Origin: Dehalococcoidia bacterium
GTDB lineage: Bacteria > Chloroflexota > Dehalococcoidia > SZUA-161
Assembly (NCBI GenBank): GCA_030619685.1
Contig: JAUXAX010000029.1
Coordinates: forward strand, 1-22,901
Length of the DNA stretch: 22,901 bases
Direction: 5' to 3'
Shown piece by piece: positions 15,241-22,744 of this stretch (position 1 is its first letter; every line of letters begins with the position of its first letter). Under the pieces are notes generated by a model. It had not been told where the DNA came from, did no database searches, and saw only the letters and a program-made list of their open reading frames with translations. The position numbers were made by a program, and so were the translations under genes.

Positions 15241-16371
15241 ATGTCACCTGTAAGGTTCGGCATACTTGGTTGTGGGCGTGCCGCGTTATTTCATCTGTCT
15301 GCCAATAGAAATAACCCGAAGTTGGAGTTTGTTGCTGCATATGACCCCGATCAAGAAAAACTCAAACGTCTTTCAAAAAGGAACAAACTCACTCCCTTCG
15401 TTGACATGGATGCATTTCTTCAAAGTGATTTTGATGCCGTGTTTATCATGGCGCCCCATTATCTCCACAAACCACTGACTATTGCTGCCGCCCAAGCCGG
15501 GAAACATGTGTTGTGTGAGAAGCCTATGGCAAATACCATTGAGGAATGCGATGAGATGATCGCTGCTACTAGAAGTGCAGGGGTCAAGTTCATGATCGCC
15601 GAAAATCACAGGTTCCTCCCTGCTCATCAGTTCATCAAGGATACGGTTAGCCGCGGACTTATAGGAGATGTGTTCCTTGTTCGCACCTATGAGGGAGCCT
15701 ATGTCGATCAGAACAGAATTATAGATCCCAACTTCTGGATGTTCACCTACGCCCAAGGTGGCGGAGGCGCTCTCCATGATCAGGGAGCACATAAGTTTGC
15801 GTTGTTGAACTGGCTTCTTGGAGAAGTAGATTCAGCGCTATGCTGGTGTGGTAAGGCGATAAATAGCCCTCCACCGATAGGGGAAGATACTTCAATGACC
15901 CTTCTACGGTATAAAAACGGGGCAATGGCTGAAGTCACCCTCTCTTCTGCTACTATACACATTCCAACGAATCGGCTTGAGCTGCACGGCACAAAAGGTA
16001 CCATAGTAGAGGACCATGACTGGGAGCAACCCGTTAAAATCTACTCCGTTCATGAAGATGCCGAGAAAAAGGGCGAGTATTATTGCCCGGACATAGAACA
16101 CGGGCCTTTCCCTCAATATTACACGATTTCCTTCATGCATGAGGATACTCACTTTGCCGAATGTATATTGAATGATATAGAGCCCGAGTTCACTCCAGAA
16201 GAGGCAAGGGAAGCCATCGCGGTAATTTACCTCTCTTATCTCGCCGCCAAGAAGGGAGCCGTTGCTACCATGGACGAGTTTAAGGCAATTGTAAAGGAAA
16301 GCGGGACAAAAGCGATATATGATGGCTTGGAAGAAGTACCTCTAAAGAACTATGAAAAGCTAAGATGGTAA
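15241..16371 (+). CDS. Gfo/Idh/MocA-family oxidoreductase
   Basis: A 376-residue Gfo/Idh/MocA NAD(P)-dependent oxidoreductase. The N-terminal Rossmann fold has GILGCGRAA (7-15). The signature EKP at 93-95 (LCEKPMANT) carries the conserved Lys. The C-terminal domain has GGALHDQGAHKF (174-185), with Asp180 and His184 at the usual active-site place. ATG 15241 sits behind GAGGAGG. Family members oxidise sugars, cyclitols (inositol 2-dehydrogenase) or glycosides at a ring hydroxyl, often giving a 3-keto product. Together with the GH5, SDR and creatininase-family genes it supports oxidation of a ring sugar or cyclitol. The exact substrate cannot be read from sequence. Confidence 0.94.
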   Translation: MSPVRFGILGCGRAALFHLSANRNNPKLEFVAAYDPDQEKLKRLSKRNKLTPFVDMDAFLQSDFDAVFIMAPHYLHKPLTIAAAQAGKHVLCEKPMANTIEECDEMIAATRSAGVKFMIAENHRFLPAHQFIKDTVSRGLIGDVFLVRTYEGAYVDQNRIIDPNFWMFTYAQGGGGALHDQGAHKFALLNWLLGEVDSALCWCGKAINSPPPIGEDTSMTLLRYKNGAMAEVTLSSATIHIPTNRLELHGTKGTIVEDHDWEQPVKIYSVHEDAEKKGEYYCPDIEHGPFPQYYTISFMHEDTHFAECILNDIEPEFTPEEAREAIAVIYLSYLAAKKGAVATMDEFKAIVKESGTKAIYDGLEEVPLKNYEKLRW

Positions 16372-16453
16372 CTGACCTTTTATAAGGCCGTCAAATATGT
16401 CCAACAGTGCAGGCGGATTGCATCGATTTACAGGGACCTGGGGATTATTTTAC

Positions 16454-16484
16454 TTGGATATGAAGCATCGAGGTCAGGTAAAAT
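16454..16484 (+). promoter_or_regulatory. Possible promoter before SCP2-M24-SDR
   Basis: TTGGAT (16454-16459), 19 bases, TAAAAT (16479-16484), followed by an AT-rich run TTATATATAG. It lies in the 162-base gap after the Gfo/Idh gene, the longest gap of this set, which may mark a separate transcription start. The spacer is long, so confidence is low. Confidence 0.25.
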
Positions 16485-16533
16485 TATATATAGAAACAAG
16501 CAGAACTAAAAATAATCTTTAAGAGGAGGGGAA

Positions 16534-16881
16534 ATGCCCACTATAGACGATATGAAAAAGGCGCTGAAAAAATGGATTGATGTATTTGATGACCCCGAAG
16601 TTGCAGCGGAATTCGAAGGATTCAACAAAACCATGCAATTTATATTTCCCGATATCGATCTAAAGATGCAGTTGGTTTTCGAAGGGGCTAATGTAACGAT
16701 TGTCGAGGGTTTCAAGGAAGATGCCGATATGAGCCTGACTGTTCCTTCCGATATGTTTCTGGGTATAACCTCCGGAGAGGTCAACCCCATGGATGCATTT
16801 ATGGAGGGAAAGCTTAAACCGGTCGGGGATATGTCTGACCTCGAAAAACTGGAAGTATTCATGAATGTTGATTTGGATTAA
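16534..16881 (+). CDS. SCP2 sterol-carrier domain protein (second copy)
   Basis: A 115-residue protein made of a single SCP2-like lipid-binding domain: MQFIFPDIDLKMQLVFEG, then VTIVEGFKEDADMSLTVPSD (strands), then a helix and the MEGKLKPVGDMSDLEKL stretch that closes the pocket in this family. There is no signal peptide and it is acidic. ATG 16534 follows AAGAGGAGGGG. It precedes the M24 protein by 38 bases, a likely operon. It is not closely similar to the SCP2 protein at 3161-3571, so it is not a recent duplicate. It may bind a hydrophobic substrate or an acyl-CoA for the neighbouring enzymes. Ligand unknown. Confidence 0.85.
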   Translation: MPTIDDMKKALKKWIDVFDDPEVAAEFEGFNKTMQFIFPDIDLKMQLVFEGANVTIVEGFKEDADMSLTVPSDMFLGITSGEVNPMDAFMEGKLKPVGDMSDLEKLEVFMNVDLD

Positions 16882-16919
16882 GGCAAACAGATACTACTCG
16901 ATTTCAGGAGGTTTTGGAC

Positions 16920-18059
16920 ATGGAAACCGCTAAGCCTAAACCTATAGGATTCTCCAAGGAAAAGGCAAAAAAAGTCTTAGAGAAACATGATATTGACGTG
17001 CTTGTAGCTTCAACCCCTGTAAATGTATTCTACACAACAGGAATGCCAACATTACACGTGGCTCCGAACCCTATCCTGTATGTGCTTTATAACCAGTTTC
17101 CGACAATGTCCATGGTCAGGAGAGATGGAGAAGAATGTGCATTCGCATGGATAATGTATCGAAGCACGGATAAATGGACATGGATTGAAGATATTACCCC
17201 AACAATTTCCCCCCAGCAGGCCATGGAAGAAGTAGGCAATAAAATCGCAGCATGGGAGATGTCCGATAGAAGGATTGGTCTTGAATCTCTAATGCCCAGG
17301 TATCAATCCGATTGCATAAGGGAAAGGTTTCCTAATGCAATGATCGTTGACGGGGATAGAGCATTCCTAGATATGAGACTGGTTAAGACCGGGGAGGAGA
17401 TCAATCGTATCAAGAAATCAACCCAAATTGCAGAAAAGGCAATTATGAATGTAATCAATGCCGCAAAGAATGGAATCACCGACAACGAGTTATTGCAGAT
17501 TGCTCGCAGGACAATAGTTGACGAGGGTGCAGAAGGCTGGGATCATCTGACGATGGGGCTTGGGGCATCTGACCCTGAAGCGCCGGGTTTGGGATACACT
17601 GTTAAGCAGGGAGAGCTTAACCGTATAGATATCGGAGCGGTATACAAGGGATATATTTCGGATGTCAGCAGGCAATTTGTTGTTGGGGAACTCCCTGAAG
17701 GCGCCGAAAAACACATGGATACGTTAATTAAGGTTCAGGAATATCTGGAGGAGAATTTAAAACCTGGTGTGAATGCAGTCCAATTGTACAACGATGCTAA
17801 AAAGTTCTGCAAGTCTTTGATAAAAGTGGGTATGGTGGCTATTACCGGGCATAGCATCGGTCTGGAATGTGAAGAGTCTCACCTGTTCAGCCCTATGCGA
17901 TCTCTGGATATTGAATTTGAAGACGGGATGGTTCTGGATATCGAAGTCTGGAAATCATTCAAGGATTTCAATCTGGTGGGGGTCGAGGACTGCTACAGGG
18001 TTACCAGCACCGGCGTTGAAAGGCTGTCAAGTCTGGATAAGAATATTTTTATCCGTTAA
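16920..18059 (+). CDS. M24-family metalloprotein (Xaa-Pro peptidase-like)
   Basis: A 379-residue pita-bread-fold protein of the M24 family. It has an N-terminal creatinase-like domain (about 10-155) and a C-terminal catalytic domain. All five metal ligands appear: Asp237 (RIDIGA), Asp248 (ISDVSR), His311 (TGHSIG), Glu342 (LDIEVW) and Glu356 (GVEDCY). That pattern fits a dinuclear metal enzyme cutting Xaa-Pro bonds. Creatinase itself lacks metal ligands, so this is not creatinase. ATG 16920 follows AGGAGG. It lies between an SCP2 protein and an SDR, an odd place for a peptidase, so another C-N bond hydrolysis on a small molecule is possible. Family firm, role open. Confidence 0.93.
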   Translation: METAKPKPIGFSKEKAKKVLEKHDIDVLVASTPVNVFYTTGMPTLHVAPNPILYVLYNQFPTMSMVRRDGEECAFAWIMYRSTDKWTWIEDITPTISPQQAMEEVGNKIAAWEMSDRRIGLESLMPRYQSDCIRERFPNAMIVDGDRAFLDMRLVKTGEEINRIKKSTQIAEKAIMNVINAAKNGITDNELLQIARRTIVDEGAEGWDHLTMGLGASDPEAPGLGYTVKQGELNRIDIGAVYKGYISDVSRQFVVGELPEGAEKHMDTLIKVQEYLEENLKPGVNAVQLYNDAKKFCKSLIKVGMVAITGHSIGLECEESHLFSPMRSLDIEFEDGMVLDIEVWKSFKDFNLVGVEDCYRVTSTGVERLSSLDKNIFIR

Positions 18060-18089
18060 TTGATAAAAACAGACAGGGGAGAGATAAAA

Positions 18090-18866
18090 ATGAGGGTAAA
18101 AGATAAGGTTGTCGTATTAACAGGCGCTGCCTCAGGAATAGGAAGAGCAACTGCAATTTTATTCGCCAAAGAAGGTGCGATTTTGCACATTTCCGATATT
18201 GATGAAGCAGGGCTTAAGGAAACCTGCGATTTGATTAAGGATGGGAAGGATAATGTCCATTCGACGAAACTGGATGTTACCAAGTTTGCCGACGTTAAGA
18301 AGGCTATTGATGATGTTTATGAGAAACACGGCAGAATCGATGTCCTGATTGTCAATGCAGGCGTAGTCAGAGTCGGGCAGATTGAGGATTTTCCCGAAGA
18401 GGACTATGACCTGCTGATCAATGTAAACCTGAAAGGCACATTTTTCACATGCAAAGCCGCTGTTCCGTATTTTAAAAAACAGAAATCCGGTACTATCATA
18501 ACGCTGGCTTCTGTTGCAGCTCATATCGGGCAGAATAACCACGCGAATTACTGCTCAACCAAAGCAGGGGTTCTTGGATTTACGAAGGCATTGGCCTTAG
18601 ATATGGCGCCATATGGTGTGCCTGTGAACAGCGTCAGCCCGGGCGCTACTGATACCCCGATGTTACGGAGTGACGTCGCAAAAGAAGCAAAACAACGAGA
18701 AATCTCATTTGAGGAAGTAAAGAAAGAATTCGAAAAACAGGGCGTAATAGGAAGATGGGCAGAGCCGGAGGAAATCGCCACAGGAATTCTGTTTTTAGCT
18801 ACCTCCGATGCCTCATATATGACAGGTGCAGATTTACGCCTAGATGGCGGATGGACTGCAAGGTAA
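18090..18866 (+). CDS. Short-chain dehydrogenase/reductase (SDR) 2
   Basis: A 258-residue classical SDR with TGAASGIG (11-18), NAG at 89-91, Ser141 and Tyr154-x3-Lys158 (YCSTK). Asp36 after the second strand (HISDID) suggests NAD rather than NADP. ATG 18090 follows AGGGGAGAG, starting 30 bases after the M24 stop. It is the last intact gene of block C. It resembles SDR 1 (both begin with a K-x-KDKV stretch) but differs enough to be an older paralogue. Likely another oxidation in the same pathway. Substrate unknown. Confidence 0.92.
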   Translation: MRVKDKVVVLTGAASGIGRATAILFAKEGAILHISDIDEAGLKETCDLIKDGKDNVHSTKLDVTKFADVKKAIDDVYEKHGRIDVLIVNAGVVRVGQIEDFPEEDYDLLINVNLKGTFFTCKAAVPYFKKQKSGTIITLASVAAHIGQNNHANYCSTKAGVLGFTKALALDMAPYGVPVNSVSPGATDTPMLRSDVAKEAKQREISFEEVKKEFEKQGVIGRWAEPEEIATGILFLATSDASYMTGADLRLDGGWTAR

Positions 18867-18881
18867 TTTGTGCCAGTCTGA

Positions 18882-19094
18882 AAATGTAATTTTGGCCTCT
18901 TCGTTGACCTTACTGGCTTGGGATATTGCAAAAGCCTGACCGATATGGCGCTTCTCGCCTTCCGCTACCTTCATGAGATCGGCGACTATCTGCATAGAAT
19001 GGAGACTTCGATGAGGCTCCGGGGATTCCGCGGGCGACGGCTTAGTTGGCAAGGCTTTTCTTACTCGAATACGCTTATCTCGAAGAACCATTAA
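18882..19094 (+). pseudogene. CbiQ/EcfT-like transporter membrane-component remnant (tentative)
   Basis: After a stop at 18879-18881 the plus frame stays open to a stop at 19092-19094. It reads LTDMALLAFRYLHEIGDYL, then HRMETSMRLRGFRGR, closely resembling the last membrane helix and the conserved A-R-G coupling helix of CbiQ/EcfT cobalt or ECF transporter subunits (pattern RYLF..DE..RM..A..LRGFR). There is no suitable start and no N-terminal membrane part, and the normal C-terminus is absent. No ATPase or substrate-binding partner is nearby. It would be a leftover fragment from a lost transport operon at the border of block C. Motif recognition only. Confidence 0.5.
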
Positions 19095-19250
19095 CTTGTT
19101 CTGGGATTTCCTCTATCAACTGCTTTGGGTAATGTTAGCAGCACTGCTCGCTGCGTTGTCAAGGAAATAACAAGCCCAAAACCAGCTCCCGCAGCCAGCT
19201 CTATGCTGTACCAGCTCGAAAACCTTCGAGGATGTGAAGACGCGTTAATA
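19095..19250. other. Intergenic stretch without a recognisable gene
   Basis: Continues the decayed zone between SDR 2 and AOR-2. The only structure I see is a 6-bp hairpin, CTCGAA/TTCGAG, at 19215-19230. Short frames on both strands match nothing I know. Confidence 0.4.
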
Positions 19251-19279
19251 TTGTGATTGGATATCGTATATTGTAATAT
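19251..19279 (+). promoter_or_regulatory. Candidate promoter of AOR-2
   Basis: TTGTGA (19251-19256), 17 bases, TAATAT (19274-19279), each matching consensus at 4 of 6, within an AT-rich patch 100-130 bases before AOR-2. By eye only. Confidence 0.4.
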
Positions 19280-19379
19280 GTATGGCATATGGTGTAATTG
19301 GACGCCAGACGGTTGTATCAGTTGGGTTTGTGTTTGGTAGAGAGAATTCCGTAGTCTGGAGACAAAAGGGGGGTTGGAA

Positions 19380-21230
19380 GTGAAGGGCTATAACGGGGAT
19401 ATTTTGGAGGTTAACTTAACCACTGGCGCTGTTGGGCAGTCCACGGTGGAGCGGGAGGTACTGCGAAGATTTATCGGTGGAGGTGGGGTGGCAGCCAATC
19501 TCTTTCTCAACCGCGTTTCCCCGGATGTTGACCCTCTATCTGGAGGGAACGTTCTCTTTCTGATGAACGGTCCGCTGACGGGGACTAACCTGCCCGGAGC
19601 GGCACGGTTTACAGCATGTTTCAAATCTCCCTTGACGGGTATCTGGGGAGAGACCAGCTGTGGCGGCAATTTTGGTGTGGAGTTGAGATTTGCGGGCTAC
19701 GATGGCATTGCGATAGAGGGTGTTTCCGACAAGCCTGTCTATCTCTTGATTGAGGATAAGCGTGTAGAGATCAGGGATGCCTCTGACATTTGGGGCAAGG
19801 ATATCTATGAGGTTACCGATCTTCTTAAGAAACGAGTTGGTGGAGGGAGGGAAGTAAAGGTTCTGGCGATCGGGCAGGCGGGAGAGAACCTGGTCAGGTA
19901 TGCTGCGATAATAAATGACAAGCGTTCTGTTCTTGGTCGCTGTGGTGGAGGGGCAGTGATGGGTTCCAAGAAGCTGAAGGCGATCGTGGTTCGAGGGACA
20001 GGCAAGGTTGAGGCGGCCGAGGCTGAGGAATTTGAGAAAAGGCGCAAAGAGATTCTGGAGAAGGTCAAAACGAGCATGCAGAGGCTGAGGGCATATGGCA
20101 CTGCTGGTGGCATGGTTGAGGGAGCGAGACGCGGTGACTTGCCGATCAAGAACTGGGCCCTGGGTGAAAACCTCGCCCTGGCCTCTAAAATAAGCGGGCA
20201 AGCTCTGACGGAGAAGTTTCTGGTCAGGACCATCGCCTGTTATGGATGTCCTGTTGCTTGTAAGAGGGTAGTCAGTGTCAAAGAGGGCCCCTACAGAGTA
20301 GAGGAAGGGCCAGGGCCGGAATACGAAACCCTTGCTAGCTTCGGAAGCATGCTCATGATCGACGATCTGGCGGGGCTCATAAAGATAAATGAGGCTTGTA
20401 ACAGGTATGGTGTTGATACCATCTCCTGTGGTTGCACCATTGCCTTTGCCATCGATTGCTTTGAGAATGGCATCATTGGTGGTGGGGATACAGGTGGCAT
20501 TGCCTTGAAATGGGGCAATGTCGATGCCGTATTGGAGATGGTGGAAAGGATTGCACGACGTGAGGGGTTTGGGGACGTTCTGGCGCAGGGGAGCAGACGC
20601 GCTGCGCAGATGATCGGCGGGAACGCCGTTGATTACGCAATTGAGAGCAAAGGCCTTGAGGTCCCCATGCATGACCCCCGGGTGGGGCATGGCCTAGGGT
20701 TAGCCTATGCTACCTCTATACGCGGCGCCTGTCACAATCAACACCTGGTTCTTGCTGTTGAAGCGGATGGAACTTGCTACCCGGAGATTGGATTGCCCGG
20801 GGGGTATGAGGCGAAGACGAGTGAAGGTAAGGCGAAGATGACCATGATCTGTGAGAACCTGGGGATGGTTGTGAATTCTGCGATAATCTGTCAGTTTGTC
20901 ATGGGTTCTCTGAGCTTGGGTGATCTGCTTGATGTGCTGAGGACGACGACAGGTTTTGATTACAATCTAGAGGAGATGATGGAGTGTGGTGAGAGGATCT
21001 GGTTGCTCAAGAGGGGTTTGGGCAACCTTATGGGCGTGAGGGCAGCAGATGATCGACTGCCACAGCGAATGCTTACGCCGACGAAGGAGGGTGGAGCCGC
21101 TGGCTCTGTGCCCGATATGGGACTCATGCTCAAGGAGTACTACAAGCTGCGTCCTCTTGACGCTGAGGGGCGTCCTGCCAAGGAAAAGCTCCATAGCATA
21201 GGCCTGTCAGATCTTGCTGCTAGGCTCTAA
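19380..21230 (+). CDS. Aldehyde:ferredoxin oxidoreductase, tungsten/molybdopterin type (AOR-2)
   Basis: A 616-residue AOR-family enzyme, starting at GTG 19380 behind a GGGGGG run (TTG 19374 is the alternative). It has SPLTGIWGETSCGG near 83-96, ELRFAGYDG (101-109) and [4Fe-4S] ligands Cys287, Cys290, Cys294 and Cys504. It is homologous over its whole length to AOR-1 but clearly diverged, for example HDPRVGHGLG where AOR-1 has YDPRAFGSLA, so substrate ranges probably differ. It stands alone behind its own AT-rich promoter and is followed by an MFS transporter after about 230 bases. No ferredoxin, MoaD or cofactor genes are beside it. Reaction: aldehyde to acid with ferredoxin. Confidence 0.96.
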   Translation: MKGYNGDILEVNLTTGAVGQSTVEREVLRRFIGGGGVAANLFLNRVSPDVDPLSGGNVLFLMNGPLTGTNLPGAARFTACFKSPLTGIWGETSCGGNFGVELRFAGYDGIAIEGVSDKPVYLLIEDKRVEIRDASDIWGKDIYEVTDLLKKRVGGGREVKVLAIGQAGENLVRYAAIINDKRSVLGRCGGGAVMGSKKLKAIVVRGTGKVEAAEAEEFEKRRKEILEKVKTSMQRLRAYGTAGGMVEGARRGDLPIKNWALGENLALASKISGQALTEKFLVRTIACYGCPVACKRVVSVKEGPYRVEEGPGPEYETLASFGSMLMIDDLAGLIKINEACNRYGVDTISCGCTIAFAIDCFENGIIGGGDTGGIALKWGNVDAVLEMVERIARREGFGDVLAQGSRRAAQMIGGNAVDYAIESKGLEVPMHDPRVGHGLGLAYATSIRGACHNQHLVLAVEADGTCYPEIGLPGGYEAKTSEGKAKMTMICENLGMVVNSAIICQFVMGSLSLGDLLDVLRTTTGFDYNLEEMMECGERIWLLKRGLGNLMGVRAADDRLPQRMLTPTKEGGAAGSVPDMGLMLKEYYKLRPLDAEGRPAKEKLHSIGLSDLAARL

Positions 21231-21405
21231 GGAAGTAGTTGGCAGATTTTGCTGACAATCTTGATTGCGGTTCAAGAACTCACCGCAGCATTGCCATCTG
21301 GGGTTTCAGTATCATCAGCGCTTTGCCTAACTGTGCCAATAAGTGGGGCTGGCCCTGAAAACGAGGTTGTCTCTCACTCTGGTCAGTCGCCACACTCCCA
21401 AGGGA

Positions 21406-21434
21406 TTTTGAGTTTGGTGAGATATATTTATAAA
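21406..21434 (+). promoter_or_regulatory. Weak promoter candidate before MFS gene
   Basis: TTTTGA (21406-21411), 17 bases, TATAAA (21429-21434), 30 bases before the MFS start. An AT-rich spot in an otherwise unremarkable 233-base gap. Low confidence. Confidence 0.25.
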
Positions 21435-21463
21435 GGTTGTTGCCTCTAGGAGAAGGGCGGAGG

Positions 21464-22582
21464 ATGCAATATCTTCGTCGCATACCGTCCTCCTCGTCGC
21501 CATTCCGTCTCGCATTGGTGAGCTTTCTCCCCAATTTTTCAATGCATCTCTCCCTCATCTTCATGCCACTCTATGCCGACGACATGGGGGCATCGAAGCT
21601 CCAGGTAGGACTCATTATGTCGTCATATGGCATGGCAGTTTTCGTGTCCGCTTTCTTGTTTGGCAGGCTGTCAGACCAACATGGCAGGTTGGTATTCATC
21701 AGGTATGGGCTGGGTCTGGCAGTGGTGGCTTATCTCCTTCAGCTCGTCGCGCCGAATCCCATCATATTGCTGCTAGTCAGAGGTTTTGTCGGCTTCTCTT
21801 TTGGCATCTCAGCAGGCGCTACTATGGCCTACGTTTACGAGCTTGGATCGCGTGTTGGCAGCTTCGCCTCCTATGGCGCTCTCGGCGCTCTCTTCGGTTC
21901 GCTTGCTGCGGCAGCGATCAAGGACTATGAGGCTTTGTTTATCGCCAGCGCTGCAGGAGCAGGGCTAGCCCTGTTAATATCGTTGTCACTGAGGGAGGAA
22001 CCGCGTGACCACATTAGTGTGCCCGCTTTTCCGGTGGGTATAGTATGGGCCAACCGCAAGATATATCTACCCTTCCTGCTGAGGCATATGGGTGCCAGCG
22101 CCATTTGGGCTATCTTCCCTTTGTTCTTGGTGAGTATTGGTGCGAACAAAGAGTGGATTGGCATCATATGGGCGATCAATGTGGGCGGACAATTCGTAGC
22201 CATGCAATTAGTTCAACGGTTCAGCCCGGAGCGCATGTTCACAATCGGGCTACTTCTTTCTATGGGGGTGTTTATCATCTACGGGATAGCGAGCCACTAC
22301 TTGCAGCTCGTTCCTGTTCAGATAGTCCTGGCCATTGCCTGGTCCTGTCTCTTCGTCGGCGCACTGACCTTTCTCCTGGGAAGGAATGTGGAGCGCGGTA
22401 CCGCAGTCGGCTTGCTCTACTCCACGAATCACTTGGGTGGCGGCCTTGGGCCTTTGCTGGGAGGTGCCGTATCACATTTTTTGGGTTTTGGGGCGGTGAT
22501 GTTCTGTGCTGCCGGCCTGACCTTTGGCGGCCTGCTGGCATCCCGGGGATCAGGTGACAGTGCGGGTACGAGGAGGGAATGA
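21464..22582 (+). CDS. MFS transporter
   Basis: A 372-residue, strongly hydrophobic major facilitator protein in the inner membrane, with about 11-12 predicted helices judged by eye. The loop after helix 2 carries motif A as GRLSDQHGR (67-75), the G-x-L-x-D-x-x-G-R pattern typical of MFS proton-coupled carriers. The second half holds GRNVERGTAVGLLYSTNHLGGG, a common helix-10 region. ATG 21464 is taken because AGAAGGGCGGAGG lies directly ahead; the upstream in-frame TTG would put that site inside the protein. It may move a metabolite connected with AOR-2. Whether it is an uptake or efflux system, and for what, cannot be told. Confidence 0.93.
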   Translation: MQYLRRIPSSSSPFRLALVSFLPNFSMHLSLIFMPLYADDMGASKLQVGLIMSSYGMAVFVSAFLFGRLSDQHGRLVFIRYGLGLAVVAYLLQLVAPNPIILLLVRGFVGFSFGISAGATMAYVYELGSRVGSFASYGALGALFGSLAAAAIKDYEALFIASAAGAGLALLISLSLREEPRDHISVPAFPVGIVWANRKIYLPFLLRHMGASAIWAIFPLFLVSIGANKEWIGIIWAINVGGQFVAMQLVQRFSPERMFTIGLLLSMGVFIIYGIASHYLQLVPVQIVLAIAWSCLFVGALTFLLGRNVERGTAVGLLYSTNHLGGGLGPLLGGAVSHFLGFGAVMFCAAGLTFGGLLASRGSGDSAGTRRE

Positions 22583-22585
22583 GCA

Positions 22586-22744
22586 GTGGCAGGCTCCGAT
22601 ATCTCTTATGTCCATATCTTCAGGTGTACTATCCATGTGGCAGCTCAACTGGGATCCATCCCGACTGCAGCAACGACATTTCCTTCAGGGGAGAGGCGCT
22701 TTGTGCGAAACCATTGCTTTGAATTTAGGGCCGAGATGAATTAG
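22586..22744 (+). CDS. Possible 52-residue hypothetical protein
   Basis: A GTG-started frame (22586-22744) begins 3 bases after the MFS stop, with GAGGAGGG about 9 bases upstream. The sequence (begins AGSDISYVHIFRC, ends FEFRAEMN) is not recognisable and has no clear domain. It may be noise from the downstream region. Confidence 0.2.
   Translation: MAGSDISYVHIFRCTIHVAAQLGSIPTAATTFPSGERRFVRNHCFEFRAEMN

Noticed and set aside
10572..18059. Creatininase-family plus M24 (creatinase-fold) genes as a creatinine degradation pathway.
   Set aside because: The M24 protein keeps all five metal ligands, unlike creatinase, the creatininase-family protein lacks a typical ligand, and the two genes are in different transcripts among sugar enzymes.
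18840..19091. Minus-strand 83-codon frame after SDR 2.
   Set aside because: It overlaps the CbiQ-like remnant, which reads better on the plus strand; no recognisable domain.
19536..20690. Long minus-strand open frame (384 codons).
   Set aside because: It is fully antisense to AOR-2, has no recognisable domain and no ribosome site.
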